From contig NZ_AUBN01000003.1 of the NCBI RefSeq assembly GCF_000429265.1, forward strand, positions 284,303 through 348,302: DNA of 64,000 nucleotides, written 5' to 3'. The stretch comes from Actinomyces gerencseriae DSM 6844 (GTDB taxonomy: Bacteria > Actinomycetota > Actinomycetes > Actinomycetales > Actinomycetaceae). Made by a program: the position numbers and the translations under genes. Shown here piece after piece: positions 9,303 through 18,469 of this stretch (position 1 is the stretch's first letter; each line of letters opens with the position of its first letter). The notes beneath the pieces were generated by a model. That model saw only the letters and a program-made list of their open reading frames with translations, was not told the DNA's origin and made no database searches.

Positions 9303-9962
9303 GTGCCGCTGTCCGCAACGCACCCCGGATTCCCGGAGCTTCTGATCGCGCCCGTGGGGGCCGTCGTCGAGCCGTGCCGCTTCGAGGCCTGCGCGGGCGA
9401 CGCGACGGGCCCGGCCGCGGACGCCGTCCGCGCCGGTGCGGCCGGCGTCCGCCTGGAGGTCTTCGTCGGGGAGCAGGACGTGCCCTTCGCCCTGGAGATC
9501 GATGCCCGTGATGATCTGGCCACCACGATCCACATGCTCGCCCGAGGAGCGGATGGGGCGCCGCTGGCCGCCGGCCGCATCCTGCTGGACCCCGGGCATC
9601 CGGGCGTGGTGCACCTGGGACGGCTGGCCGTGCGTCGCGCCTGCCGCGGTACGGGGCTGGGAGCCCGGATGGTCGCCGCGATCGAGGCCGCCGCGTGCCG
9701 TCGGGCGGCGGTGCCCCGGGAGGGCGCCCGCCCGGCCGTCACCGTGATCCTGTCCGCCCAGGAGCAGGCGATGGGCTTCTACGCCCGCTGCGGCTACACC
9801 GTCCTGACCGGCGAGTCCTACCTGGACGCGGGCATCCCCCATCAGGACATGGCCCATACGGTCGTCCTCCCCTCCGACGACCCCGACGGCGCATCCCGGG
9901 AGCGCGGGAACGACGTCCTGCGAACGGCTCGGCGGGGCGGGGCTCCGCCGTCGGGCCCCTAG
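9303..9962 (+). CDS. GNAT family N-acetyltransferase
   Basis: Probable acetyl-CoA-dependent acetyltransferase of unknown substrate, 219 aa. The fold marks are RLEVFVGEQDVPFALEID (N-terminal strand-helix typical of the YjcF/ElaA-like branch), the acetyl-CoA loop RRACRGTGLGARMV and the C-terminal AMGFYARCGYTVLTGESYLD plus an IPHQDMAH motif. GTG start has GAGAGGAG upstream. It lies between rluD and dnaE and probably reads through from the former. Confidence 0.85.
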   Translation: MPLSATHPGFPELLIAPVGAVVEPCRFEACAGDATGPAADAVRAGAAGVRLEVFVGEQDVPFALEIDARDDLATTIHMLARGADGAPLAAGRILLDPGHPGVVHLGRLAVRRACRGTGLGARMVAAIEAAACRRAAVPREGARPAVTVILSAQEQAMGFYARCGYTVLTGESYLDAGIPHQDMAHTVVLPSDDPDGASRERGNDVLRTARRGGAPPSGP

Positions 9963-9963
9963 G

Positions 9964-12900
9964 ATGGGTCCCATGACGGAGACGAGCAGCACGGGCAACC
10001 GGGAAGCACCCAGGGACGACTTCGTCCACCTCCACGTCCACACCGACTACTCCATGCTCGACGGCGCGGGCAAGATCAAGGACTACGTCGCCGAGGCCGA
10101 GCGGCTGGGGCAGCCCGCCCTGGCGATCACCGACCACGGCTACATGTTCGGCGCCTACGAGTTCTACTCGGCCGCCAAGGCGGCGGGCATCAAGCCGATC
10201 ATCGGCGTCGAGGCCTACATGACGCCGGGCACCTCCCGCTTCGACAGGACGCGCGTGTTCTGGGGCGATGAGTCGCAGCGGAGCGACGACGTCTCCGCCC
10301 GCGGCTCCTACACGCACATGACCCTGCTCTCGCGCACCGACGAGGGCCTGCACAACCTCATGCGGATGGACTCCTACGCCTCCCTGGAGGGCCAGTGGGG
10401 CAAGGCGCCCCGTATTGACCGCGAGCTGCTCTCCCGCTACTCGGCCGGCCTCATCGGCTCCACCGGCTGCCCCTCCTCGGAGGTTCAGACGCGTCTGCGC
10501 CTGGGCCAGTGGGACGAGGCGCTGCGCGCCGCCGGCGAGCTGCAGGACATCTTCGGCAGGGAGTTCTTCTACGTCGAGCTCATGGATCACGGCCTGGAGA
10601 TCGAGCAGCGCGTCACCAAGGATCTGCTGCGCCTGGCCGAGAAGCTCGGCGCACCGCTCCTGGCGACCAACGACTCCCACTACGTGCGTCCCGAGGACCG
10701 CACCGTTCAGGACGCGATGCTGTGCATCAACTCCGGATCGGTGCTCACCGATCCGGATCGCTTCAAGTTCGATGGGGACACCTACTACCTGCGACCCGGT
10801 CGCGAGATGCGGGAGCTCTTCCGGGAGGTGCCGCAGGCCTGCGACAACACCCTGCTGGTGGCCGAGCAGTGCAACGTCCACTTCGCCACCGTCGATGAGG
10901 GCGCCTCCTTCATGCCGGCCTTCCCCGTCCCCGAGGGGGAGACGATGGAATCCTGGTTCGTGAGCGAGTGCTGGAAGGGCATGGACAGCCGTTTCCACGG
11001 CGACATCCCCGAGGACTGCCGCGCGCAGGCCGAGTACGAGATCGGCGTCATCACCCAGATGGGATTCCCCGGGTACTTCCTGGTCGTGGCCGACTACATC
11101 AACTGGGCCAAGAGCAACGGCATTCGCGTGGGGCCGGGGCGCGGCTCCGGCGCCGGGTCCATGGTCGCCTACGCCATGGGCATCACCGAGCTCAACCCTC
11201 TCAAGCACGGGCTCATCTTCGAGCGCTTCCTCAACCCCGAGCGCATTTCCATGCCCGATATCGACGTCGATTTCGACGAGCGCAGGCGCGACGAGGTCAT
11301 CGAGTACGTCAAGCACAAGTACGGCTCGGACAAGATCAGCCAGGTCGTCACCTACGGCGTCATCAAGGCCAAGCAGTCCCTGAAGGACTCCAGCCGCGTC
11401 ATGGGCTACCCCTACGCGGTGGGCGATCGGCTGACCAAGGCCATGCCGCCGACCATCATGGGCAAGGACATCTCCATCAAGGGGATGTTCAACCCCGATG
11501 ACGAGCGCTACGGGGAGGCGCAGCAGTTCCGCGAGCTGCACGCCGAGGACCCCGACGCGCAGAAGATCGTCGAGCTGGCCCGGGGGCTGGAGGGCATGAC
11601 CCGCCAGTGGGGCGTTCACGCCTGCGCCGTCATCATGTCATCGGCGACGCTGACCGACATCATCCCCATGATGCAGCGCCTCCAGGACGGCGCCTACATC
11701 ACCCAGTTCGACTACCCCACCTGCGAGCACCTGGGCCTGCTCAAGATGGACTTCCTGGGGCTGCGCAACCTCACGGTCATCTCCGACGCCCTGGAGGGCA
11801 TCGTCGCCAACGGCAAGGAGCCGCTGGACATCGACCACGTCGAGCTCGACGACCGGGCCACCTACGAGCTGCTCTCGCGCGGGGAGACCCTGGGCGTCTT
11901 CCAGCTCGACGGCGGCGGGATGCGCACCCTGCTGCGCCTGATGAAGCCCGACAACTTCGAGGACATCTCCGCCGTCGGCGCCCTCTACCGGCCCGGTCCC
12001 ATGGGGGCGGAGTCCCACACCAACTACGCGCTGCGCAAGAACGGCCTGCAGGAGGTCGTCCCGATCCACCCCGAGCTCAAGGACGCCCTCGAACCGATCC
12101 TGGGAACCACGCACGGCCTCATCGTCTACCAGGAGCAGGTCATGAAGATCGCCACCGACCTGGCGGGCTTCTCCATGGGCAAGGCCGATGCGCTGCGCAA
12201 GGCCATGGGGAAGAAGAAGATGGACATCCTGGCCACGATGTTCGTCGAGTTCGAGGCCGGCATGGTTGAGGCCGGCTTCTCCAAGGAGAGCGTCAAGACC
12301 CTGTGGGACGTCGTGGTGCCCTTCGCCAAGTACGCCTTCAACAAGGCCCACTCGGCGGCCTACGGGGTCGTGTCCTACTGGACGGCCTACCTCAAGGCGC
12401 ACTATCCCACCGAGTACATGGCGGCGCTGCTGACCAGTCAGAAGGACAACAAGGACAAGCTGGCCGTCTACCTGGGGGAGTGCCGCCACATGGGCATCAC
12501 GGTCCTGCCCCCGGATGTCAACGCCTCCCGCGCCCAGTTCTCCGCCGACGGCGAGGACATCCGCTTCGGCCTGGCCGCCGTCCGCAACGTCGGCCTCAAC
12601 GTCGTCGATGCGATCGTGACGGCGCGAGAGTCCAAGGGCGAGTTCGCCTCCTTCGAGGACTTCCTCGACAAGGTCCCGGCCGTGGTCTGCAACAAGCGCA
12701 CCATCGACTCCCTCATCAAGGCCGGCGCCTTCGACACCCTGGGGCGGTCCCGGCGCTCCCTGCAGGCCTGTCATGAGGAGTTCGTCGACGAGATCATCGG
12801 CGTCAAGCGCAACGAGGCCGCCGGCCAGTTCGATCTGTTCGCCTCCATGATGGGCGACGGCGGCGGCCCGGGCGGGACCGACGACCCCTTCGGGTCCGGT

Positions 12901-13575
12901 CCGGTCTTCTCCTCGGAGGTGCCCGATCTGCCCGAGTGGGACAAGAAGGACAAGCTCGCCTACGAGCGCGACATGCTCGGCCTGTACGTCTCCGACCACC
13001 CGTTGCTGGGGCTGGAGGGCGTGCTGGGCAAGCTCGCCGACACGGAGATCGCCGACCTGGTCGAGGACGAGGAGCGCCCCGACGGCGCCATGGTCACGAT
13101 CGCCGGGCTCATCACGGGGCTGACCCGCAAGACCACCAAGCAGGGCAACCTGTGGGCCATCGCCCAGATCGAGGATCTCGGTGGGAGCATCGAGGCGCTC
13201 TTCTTCCCGAGCACGTATCAGACCGTGTCGACGATGCTGGCGCCGGACACGGTGGTCACCGTGCGGGGGCGCCTCAACCGGCGCGACGGGCAGGTGGCCC
13301 TGTACGCCCAGGAGATGACTCTCCCGGACGTCTCCAGCGCGACTCACGAGGCGGTCACCATCACGCTGCCGACGAACCGGTGCACCGCTCCACTGGTCGA
13401 GAGGTTCAAGGCGGTGCTCGAGAACCACCCGGGCATGTCGACCGTGCGTCTCAACCTGACCAGTCCCGGCCGGGAGGTGCGCACGCAGCTGGACTCCTCG
13501 TTGCGGGTCGAGGCGAGCGCGGCCTTCTACTCGGACATCAAGGCGCTGCTCGGGCCCGGATGCCTGAGATCCTGA
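9964..13575 (+). CDS. dnaE: DNA polymerase III alpha subunit DnaE
   Basis: Replicative polymerase catalytic subunit. The 1203-aa product begins with a PHP domain (HLHVHTDYSMLDGAGKI; NDSHYV), then the C-family polymerase core with GPGRGSGAGSMVAY and the catalytic ERFLNPERISMPDIDVDFDE, the finger and tau-binding regions (YRPGPM, HGLIVYQEQVM, AFNKAHSAAYG), a helix-hairpin-helix part and a C-terminal OB fold. Full length for actinobacterial DnaE1. Start may be ATG 9964 or ATG 9973 (GGATGGG precedes the latter); neither has a strong ribosome-binding site. Confidence 0.96.
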   Translation: MGPMTETSSTGNREAPRDDFVHLHVHTDYSMLDGAGKIKDYVAEAERLGQPALAITDHGYMFGAYEFYSAAKAAGIKPIIGVEAYMTPGTSRFDRTRVFWGDESQRSDDVSARGSYTHMTLLSRTDEGLHNLMRMDSYASLEGQWGKAPRIDRELLSRYSAGLIGSTGCPSSEVQTRLRLGQWDEALRAAGELQDIFGREFFYVELMDHGLEIEQRVTKDLLRLAEKLGAPLLATNDSHYVRPEDRTVQDAMLCINSGSVLTDPDRFKFDGDTYYLRPGREMRELFREVPQACDNTLLVAEQCNVHFATVDEGASFMPAFPVPEGETMESWFVSECWKGMDSRFHGDIPEDCRAQAEYEIGVITQMGFPGYFLVVADYINWAKSNGIRVGPGRGSGAGSMVAYAMGITELNPLKHGLIFERFLNPERISMPDIDVDFDERRRDEVIEYVKHKYGSDKISQVVTYGVIKAKQSLKDSSRVMGYPYAVGDRLTKAMPPTIMGKDISIKGMFNPDDERYGEAQQFRELHAEDPDAQKIVELARGLEGMTRQWGVHACAVIMSSATLTDIIPMMQRLQDGAYITQFDYPTCEHLGLLKMDFLGLRNLTVISDALEGIVANGKEPLDIDHVELDDRATYELLSRGETLGVFQLDGGGMRTLLRLMKPDNFEDISAVGALYRPGPMGAESHTNYALRKNGLQEVVPIHPELKDALEPILGTTHGLIVYQEQVMKIATDLAGFSMGKADALRKAMGKKKMDILATMFVEFEAGMVEAGFSKESVKTLWDVVVPFAKYAFNKAHSAAYGVVSYWTAYLKAHYPTEYMAALLTSQKDNKDKLAVYLGECRHMGITVLPPDVNASRAQFSADGEDIRFGLAAVRNVGLNVVDAIVTARESKGEFASFEDFLDKVPAVVCNKRTIDSLIKAGAFDTLGRSRRSLQACHEEFVDEIIGVKRNEAAGQFDLFASMMGDGGGPGGTDDPFGSGPVFSSEVPDLPEWDKKDKLAYERDMLGLYVSDHPLLGLEGVLGKLADTEIADLVEDEERPDGAMVTIAGLITGLTRKTTKQGNLWAIAQIEDLGGSIEALFFPSTYQTVSTMLAPDTVVTVRGRLNRRDGQVALYAQEMTLPDVSSATHEAVTITLPTNRCTAPLVERFKAVLENHPGMSTVRLNLTSPGREVRTQLDSSLRVEASAAFYSDIKALLGPGCLRS

Positions 13576-13618
13576 CGGCATTACGACGTCGAGCGGTTTT
13601 CGCCCCGAGCGATGCCGG

Positions 13619-13930
13619 TCAGGGGCGCTGCGTCGGGTCCCGCTCGGATCGGACCTGCTCGACGACGGCGCCCGCGGCGCCGGTCGGCAGGCTCACCACG
13701 ACGACGTCGCCGTCCGCCAGAGCGTGTCCGCGGCGGGTATCGACCTCGCCGTTGACGGAGACATCGCCGGACTGAACGGCTGCGCGCGCCCCGGCGCCGT
13801 CCTCCACGAGGCCCGCCAACTTGAGGAATTGGCCGAGTCCGATCCGGCCGTGGACGGGCACGGACGGGTGGAGGCCCCCGCGCTCCTCGTATCCTCCACC
13901 GCTCTTCGTCCCATCGCCCCGAGAAGTCAT
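13619..13930 (-). CDS. small S4-domain RNA-binding protein
   Basis: A 103-aa protein whose core is an S4 fold: GRIGLGQFLKLAGLVEDGAGARAAVQSGDVSVNGEVDTRRGHALADGDVVVV, similar in layout to YbcJ/RqcP/Hsp15-like small S4 proteins that bind rRNA or tRNA. The frame is open farther upstream; I chose ATG at 13930 because GGAGGA lies correctly before it on the - strand. Convergent with dnaE (43-bp gap). The particular role is not known. Confidence 0.75.
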   Translation of the reverse strand: MTSRGDGTKSGGGYEERGGLHPSVPVHGRIGLGQFLKLAGLVEDGAGARAAVQSGDVSVNGEVDTRRGHALADGDVVVVSLPTGAAGAVVEQVRSERDPTQRP

Positions 13931-14104
13931 GGACCCATCCTCCCAGACCCCGGTCCCGGGCGGTCCGGCGGGGCGGGGCGAGCCGCGCACCTGCCGTGCG
14001 TCCGTGGACGCACGAACCCACTGTGTGAGATGCACGGTCGCGCTCGCCGGACGATAACGGTACGGTGAACACGGTTTTAAGCAGCCTGGAGGAGGAGGAC
14101 CCGC
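13931..14104. promoter_or_regulatory. divergent intergenic region
   Basis: 174 bp between the S4 gene (-) and the beta-helix gene (+). It contains the small palindrome GCGTCCGTGGACGC (about 14001-14014) and an AT-richer stretch GATAACGGTACGGTGAAC before GGTTTTAAG, where a promoter for the + gene probably lies. GGAGGAGG (14089-14096) is the ribosome-binding site of that gene. Confidence 0.35.
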
Positions 14105-16429
14105 GTGCGTCGCAGTGCAGCCAGGACAACCGGGGTGACCGGTACAGCCATCGTTGTCGCCGTACTAGCTTTCATTGCGCTCCCACTGACATCCCCGGCC
14201 GTCGCGGCCGAGTCCGGTGACGGCGTGATCCACGTATCGGCCTCGGCCGCCCAGGGCGGCGACGGATCGGCGGACAAGCCGTACGCCAGCATCGGGGAGG
14301 CCGTTGCGAGCGCCGGGGACGGAGCCACGATCGAGGTCGGGGACGGCACCTATCGCGAGGGTGAGATCTCGACCGACAAGAGCGTGACCATCCGCGCGGC
14401 GCAGGGCGCCGCCCCCGTGCTCTCGGGCGCCGAGGTCCCCACCTCCTGGTCCGCGTCCGGCAGCACCTGGTCGACGTCCGCGGACATGGTCCGCTTCTGC
14501 ACGGTGTGCACCACCAACGCGGACCCGTCCGCCGAGGGCATGGCGGCGCATCCCGAGCAGGTCTTCGTCGATGGCGCCCCGTTGACGCAGGTCGCCACGC
14601 GCGAGGAGGTGACGGCCTCGACCTTCTACGTCGATGACAGTGATCCGATCACCATGAAGCAGCCGGGGAACAACCGGGCCGGGTTCAACACCAAGGAGCA
14701 CCGGGGCGCCGCCTACGTCATCGGAGTGGATCCTTCCCAGCACACGGTCGAGGTCGCCCAGCACTCGCGGGCCCTGTCCTTGTCCGGCGCCAACTCGAGC
14801 CTGCAGGGCCTGACCGTGGAGAAGTACTCCCCGGTCCAGGAGTGGAGCTACGTCGACCCCGATATCGGCGGGAGCACGGGAGGCGTCATGATCTTCGCCT
14901 CAGGCAGCGGTCTGAAGATCACCGGCAACACCTTCAGGTACTCGGGGGGCGGCGCGGCTCTGGGCCTGACCAACGTGAAGGACGCGACGGTGTCCGACAA
15001 CCGCCTGGTCGACAACGGGGGCGTGGGGATGGGCATCAACCGCTCGTCCAACGTCACCGTTGAGAACAACCTCTGGTCGGGCAACAACAGCAAGGGCTTC
15101 ATCACCGTGGGCTGCGGGGCCTACTGCACCATGTCGGACATGAAGGTGACGCACGCGGAGGGCATTCGCTACGCCTACAACACCGTCGATTACTCCCAGT
15201 CGGGCACCGACCACTCGGAGTCGTCCTCGTGGGCGAGCAACCGGCAGTCCGCCATCTGGTTCGACGAGGGCGTGATCAACTCCAGCGTCCTGGCCTCGCA
15301 CTTCGTCAATGTGCCGACCGCGATCTTCGTCGAGGTCTCGAAGAGCAACACCATCGCCTCCAACCTCATCGAAGGAGCCGGCCTCGGCATCCAGGTCGCG
15401 GGCTCGGAGAGCACTCAGGTGTGGAACAACACGGTGACGCACGCGCTGACGAGCATCTCGGTGTACGAGGACACCCGTTCCGACGGCTGCAACGCGCGCG
15501 CCGGCGATGGCTCCTGCACCATGCCCGAGAGCTGGTCGACGCAGCACGGACTGAAGTGGGACACCCTGGACACGACCATCTACAACAACATCCTGTCCTC
15601 CGAGCAGATGGCCTCCGAGGGCGATGTGTGGCGGTTCTCCGCCATGGTGCAGGTCACGGGCGACAAGGACGCCGATGGCTCGAGCGCGTTGTACGCGAAC
15701 GACATGATCAAGGGCATCGACTACAACGTCTACTACCGTCAGCCCACCACACAGCCCTCGACCACCGTCCTGTGGCAGTACGGTGCGGACCGCAAGACCG
15801 ACAGCATCAACGCGGCCTCCCTGTCCGACTTCTCCAGCAGCCCGAACGTGACGACGGAGGGCAAGGAGTCCCACGGGGTCGACCTGCAGGGCGCGCGGGA
15901 CGCCAACCCCGTCCTGGTGAGCGAGTCGGCCGATCCCACCGCCTGGAAGACCTCCGACCTGCACGCCAAGCCGGGCGGGCCCGCCGCGGGCACCGGCACG
16001 CCGCTGCCGCAGGACATCGCCGACGCACTCGGACTCAGCGCGGGTGCCGCTGTTGATCGCGGGGCCCTGGTCAATGCCGCCTGGAAGGAGGGCGCTCCGA
16101 CGTCGGGGGCGCCCGCCGCCGGAGGGGACCAGCAGGCCGCGGCGCCGGCGGACTCCTCGGCGCAGAGCGAGGCGCCCTCCGACTCCCAGAACGGGACCGA
16201 CGCGACTCAGGCGGCCTCCACCGAGCAGGCCTCGCAGGGCGTTCTCGCCGCCTCCCCGGCCGATGGGGTCGGCGCGGCCGCCCAGGGCGGGGAGATGACG
16301 GCGAGGCAGCCCGCTGCCGAGGGATCCGCGGGTCTTCAGAAGACCGTGGGTCGTGCCGCCGCGGGTCTGGGCGCCGTCGCAACGGCACTGGGCGCAGTCG
16401 TCTATGTCTTCCGGGCGCGGCTGTTCTGA
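14105..16429 (+). CDS. secreted, membrane-anchored right-handed beta-helix repeat protein
   Basis: Predicted cell-surface protein of 774 aa. A signal peptide (about residues 1-36, ending SPAVAA) leads to a DUF1565-like opening (HVSASAAQGGDGSADKPYAS) and parallel beta-helix coils with repeated N-x-V/I-x-x-N motifs such as NNLWSGNNS, NTVTHALTSI and TIYNNILSS (pectate-lyase/NosD-like), with paired cysteines (FCTVCT, CGAYCTM). A Gln/Ala/Ser-rich linker (about 660-740) precedes a C-terminal membrane helix and the short tail RARLF; no LPXTG motif. GTG start with GGAGGAGG. Its place beside polysaccharide genes suggests action on or binding of a surface glycan; the enzyme activity is unknown. Confidence 0.8.
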   Translation: MRRSAARTTGVTGTAIVVAVLAFIALPLTSPAVAAESGDGVIHVSASAAQGGDGSADKPYASIGEAVASAGDGATIEVGDGTYREGEISTDKSVTIRAAQGAAPVLSGAEVPTSWSASGSTWSTSADMVRFCTVCTTNADPSAEGMAAHPEQVFVDGAPLTQVATREEVTASTFYVDDSDPITMKQPGNNRAGFNTKEHRGAAYVIGVDPSQHTVEVAQHSRALSLSGANSSLQGLTVEKYSPVQEWSYVDPDIGGSTGGVMIFASGSGLKITGNTFRYSGGGAALGLTNVKDATVSDNRLVDNGGVGMGINRSSNVTVENNLWSGNNSKGFITVGCGAYCTMSDMKVTHAEGIRYAYNTVDYSQSGTDHSESSSWASNRQSAIWFDEGVINSSVLASHFVNVPTAIFVEVSKSNTIASNLIEGAGLGIQVAGSESTQVWNNTVTHALTSISVYEDTRSDGCNARAGDGSCTMPESWSTQHGLKWDTLDTTIYNNILSSEQMASEGDVWRFSAMVQVTGDKDADGSSALYANDMIKGIDYNVYYRQPTTQPSTTVLWQYGADRKTDSINAASLSDFSSSPNVTTEGKESHGVDLQGARDANPVLVSESADPTAWKTSDLHAKPGGPAAGTGTPLPQDIADALGLSAGAAVDRGALVNAAWKEGAPTSGAPAAGGDQQAAAPADSSAQSEAPSDSQNGTDATQAASTEQASQGVLAASPADGVGAAAQGGEMTARQPAAEGSAGLQKTVGRAAAGLGAVATALGAVVYVFRARLF

Positions 16430-16454
16430 GGAGCAACGGCGATCCCAGCGGAAA

Positions 16455-16487
16455 CCCCGGCTCCCCGCACGCGGCGGGGAGCCGGGG
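16455..16487 (+). terminator. strong hairpin terminator after beta-helix gene
   Basis: A perfect 14-bp GC stem, CCCCGGCTCCCCGC (16455-16468) pairing with 16474-16487, around the loop ACGCG. It begins 26 nt after the beta-helix stop codon. The following bases are C/T-mixed rather than a T-run, as is common in high-GC actinobacteria. Confidence 0.75.
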
Positions 16488-16532
16488 GCTCTCGCTCTGG
16501 ACGTCGGCGGACGATACCCGGTGGGCGAGCGG

Positions 16533-16835
16533 ATGCTCACACTCACGCCCCGCCTCGCGGAGGCCGTCGTGCGGGCCCGGGAGGTGCTGCTCGACGTGGC
16601 GGCCCACCACGAGGTCATCACGTACGGGGAGCTCGGCGAGGCGATCGGCGGTCTCGTCCTACCGCGGCACATGGGGCCGCTGCTCCACATGCTCGGTCAT
16701 GACTGCCGTGCGCGCGACGAGCCGTCTCTTCCCTCGCTCGTCGTCAGCGCCCTCACCGGCGAGGTCGGTACCGCCGATGACTCGTGGGCCCCTCCCGCTC
16801 GTCGGGCCTGCTGGCTCCGGTGGGGGCAGGGGTAG
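16533..16835 (+). CDS. small uncharacterised protein
   Basis: A 100-aa ORF with protein-like composition: LTPRLAEAVVRAREVLLDVA, VITYGELGEAIGGLV, GPLLHMLGHDCRA and SLPSLVVSALTGEVG. The pattern tYgeLa.aig ... gplL..l ... P.L.sLVV resembles small winged-helix-like bacterial proteins with an MGMT-type fold, but I do not recognise a named family. ATG 16533 is taken as start; GTG 16521 is an in-frame alternative. It sits alone between a terminator and the polysaccharide operon. Confidence 0.55.
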   Translation: MLTLTPRLAEAVVRAREVLLDVAAHHEVITYGELGEAIGGLVLPRHMGPLLHMLGHDCRARDEPSLPSLVVSALTGEVGTADDSWAPPARRACWLRWGQG

Positions 16836-16880
16836 AGTGGGGCTCCGGTGCCGCCACGCCCTAACGAGTGGGAAACGAGC

Positions 16881-16918
16881 TGGTATGGGCCGTGGTATTC
16901 TTCCCCGTGTCGTGGTAT
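16881..16918 (+). repeat. three TGGTAT repeats upstream of the BY-kinase operon
   Basis: TGGTAT occurs at 16881-16886, 16893-16898 and 16913-16918. The last two are embedded in the longer repeat CGTGGTAT. TGGTATTCT (16893-16901) could also be an extended -10 promoter box. The cluster lies about 90-120 bp ahead of the kinase and may be an operator. CTATC repeats follow at 16930-16950. Confidence 0.4.
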
Positions 16919-16967
16919 CGTCCCCGAGGCTATCTCTATCCACCTATCCCTGTAGGAGATACGCGAC

Positions 16968-17006
16968 ATGCTCAGTTGTGAATCTCGGTCGGTGATGGCG
17001 GTATGA
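16968..17006 (+). CDS. 12-codon leader ORF coupled to BY-kinase
   Basis: A very short ORF, MLSCESRSVMAV. AGGAG (16954-16958) lies 9 nt before its ATG, a better ribosome-binding site than that of the kinase gene. Its TGA overlaps the kinase ATG (ATGA at 17003-17006). It may serve for translational coupling or attenuation. Support is positional only. Confidence 0.4.
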   Translation: MLSCESRSVMAV

Positions 17007-18469
17007 CATTCGAGGAACTTCTCAAGCTCACTCGCCGACAGGTTGTCGCCATCGCCATCGGTTTATTCACCGGTCTTTTCCTGTCCCTCGTGGTGGTCTG
17101 GCTGACTCCCGTCTCGTATAAGGCGTCCGCGGACGCCTATGTTCGCGTCACGGTGTCCCAGGACGGGGAGGCGCCGCAGCAGACGGACTCGTACTACGCG
17201 GCGTCCCAGCTCGCGACGCAGAAGGTCAAGGCCTTCGTGCCCGTGTTCACCTCCGACGCCGTTGCGCAGGGAGTCATCGACTCCCTGGGCCTCGACATGA
17301 CATCGGCCGAGTTGTCCCGCTCCCTGTCCGCGACCAACAAGAACAACACCCTGACGATCACGGTCACCGCGACGGCCTCCTCGGCCTCCGAGGCCCGGAG
17401 CATCGCGGACGAGGTCGTGCGGCAGTCGGCCGAGCAGGTCAAGCAGCTGGAGGGGGAGGACTCGCCGGTCACGGTCGTGCTCATGTCCCCGTCGAGTCTG
17501 TCGGCCACAACCCGATCGCCGTCGGTGCCCACCTACCTCGGCGGCGGTATCCTGGGCGGGGTGCTGCTCGGTTACGCCCTGGCCCTGGGGCGCGAGGTGT
17601 GGGACAAGCGGGTCCGGTCCGCATCGGACATCGCCGCCGTCATCGACCGGCCGGTTCTCGGCGTCATCCCCGCGTCGAACGCCATCGCGCACGGCCAGGT
17701 GAATGCGGATGGCGGTCCCGGGGCGGAGGAGGCCTTCCGGAAGCTGCGCACCAACCTGCGCTACGCCAACGTCGATGAGGGCGTTCGCTCATTCGTCGTG
17801 ACCTCGGGCGTGCAGGGCGACGGCAAGTCGACCGTCGCCTGCAACCTTGCTCGTGTCATGGCGCTGGCCGGCCGGCCGGTCGTCCTCATCGACGGCGATC
17901 TGCGCCGCCGAAGGCCCCAGGACGAGGGGAAGGCCGGCCGTCGTCATCCCGGGCTGACGCAGCTTCTCGTCGGCGCGACCTCCCTGGACGGGGTGCTCGT
18001 CCAGTCCGCGGTGCCCGGATTGCGGATCATCCCCGCTGGAGATCCTCCCCCGAATCCGTCGGAGCTCCTCGGCTCCGAACGCATGTCGGACCTGGTCACC
18101 TACCTGTCCTCGAAGCATGTCGTCATCATCGACGCTCCCGCCGCGCTCCCGGTCACCGATGCGGCTGCGCTCGGTGCGCACACGGACGGGGTCCTTCTCG
18201 TGGCGCGCACGGGCCGGACGACGGATGATCAGCTGGAGCAGACGATCGCAGCCATTCGTCAGGGAGGGGGCACCATCCTCGGTGTCGTCCTCAACCAGGT
18301 GCCGTCGTCCGGCCGCCGTCGTCTCGGAATCGGGGACGAGGTGACGGCGGCCGCTACTCGCGGGCAGGCGCTCTCCCGTCAAGAGGCGCCGACGGCGGGA
18401 CGGCGCACGGTCGGAGTGCCGGGTGGCGCCGCCGCACCCGGGCCCACGCTGCCGGCGAGGGCCAGGTGA
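17003..18469 (+). CDS. Wzz/BY-kinase: chain-length determinant and tyrosine autokinase-like protein
   Basis: Controls assembly and chain length of exported polysaccharide. The 488-aa product has TM1 (about residues 13-35), an extracellular Wzz domain with YYAASQLATQKVKAF, TM2 (about 173-195) and a cytoplasmic kinase domain: Walker A GVQGDGKSTVACN, Walker A' VVLIDGDLRRRRP and Walker B HVVIIDAPA. Unlike classical BY-kinases, the C-terminal tail (after LGVVLNQVPSSG) is Arg/Ala/Pro-rich and contains no tyrosine cluster. Kinase and transmembrane modules are fused, as usual in actinobacteria. Confidence 0.9.
   Translation: MTFEELLKLTRRQVVAIAIGLFTGLFLSLVVVWLTPVSYKASADAYVRVTVSQDGEAPQQTDSYYAASQLATQKVKAFVPVFTSDAVAQGVIDSLGLDMTSAELSRSLSATNKNNTLTITVTATASSASEARSIADEVVRQSAEQVKQLEGEDSPVTVVLMSPSSLSATTRSPSVPTYLGGGILGGVLLGYALALGREVWDKRVRSASDIAAVIDRPVLGVIPASNAIAHGQVNADGGPGAEEAFRKLRTNLRYANVDEGVRSFVVTSGVQGDGKSTVACNLARVMALAGRPVVLIDGDLRRRRPQDEGKAGRRHPGLTQLLVGATSLDGVLVQSAVPGLRIIPAGDPPPNPSELLGSERMSDLVTYLSSKHVVIIDAPAALPVTDAAALGAHTDGVLLVARTGRTTDDQLEQTIAAIRQGGGTILGVVLNQVPSSGRRRLGIGDEVTAAATRGQALSRQEAPTAGRRTVGVPGGAAAPGPTLPARAR

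Noticed and set aside
9739..13581. Two very long - strand ORFs (about 626 and 647 codons) opposite dnaE
   Set aside because: They are shadows of the DnaE frame caused by high GC; the translations are low-complexity and dnaE has all its domains on the + strand.
13581..14129. Longer - strand frame around the S4 protein
   Set aside because: Different frame from the S4 domain; the well-placed GGAGGA supports the short 103-aa form.
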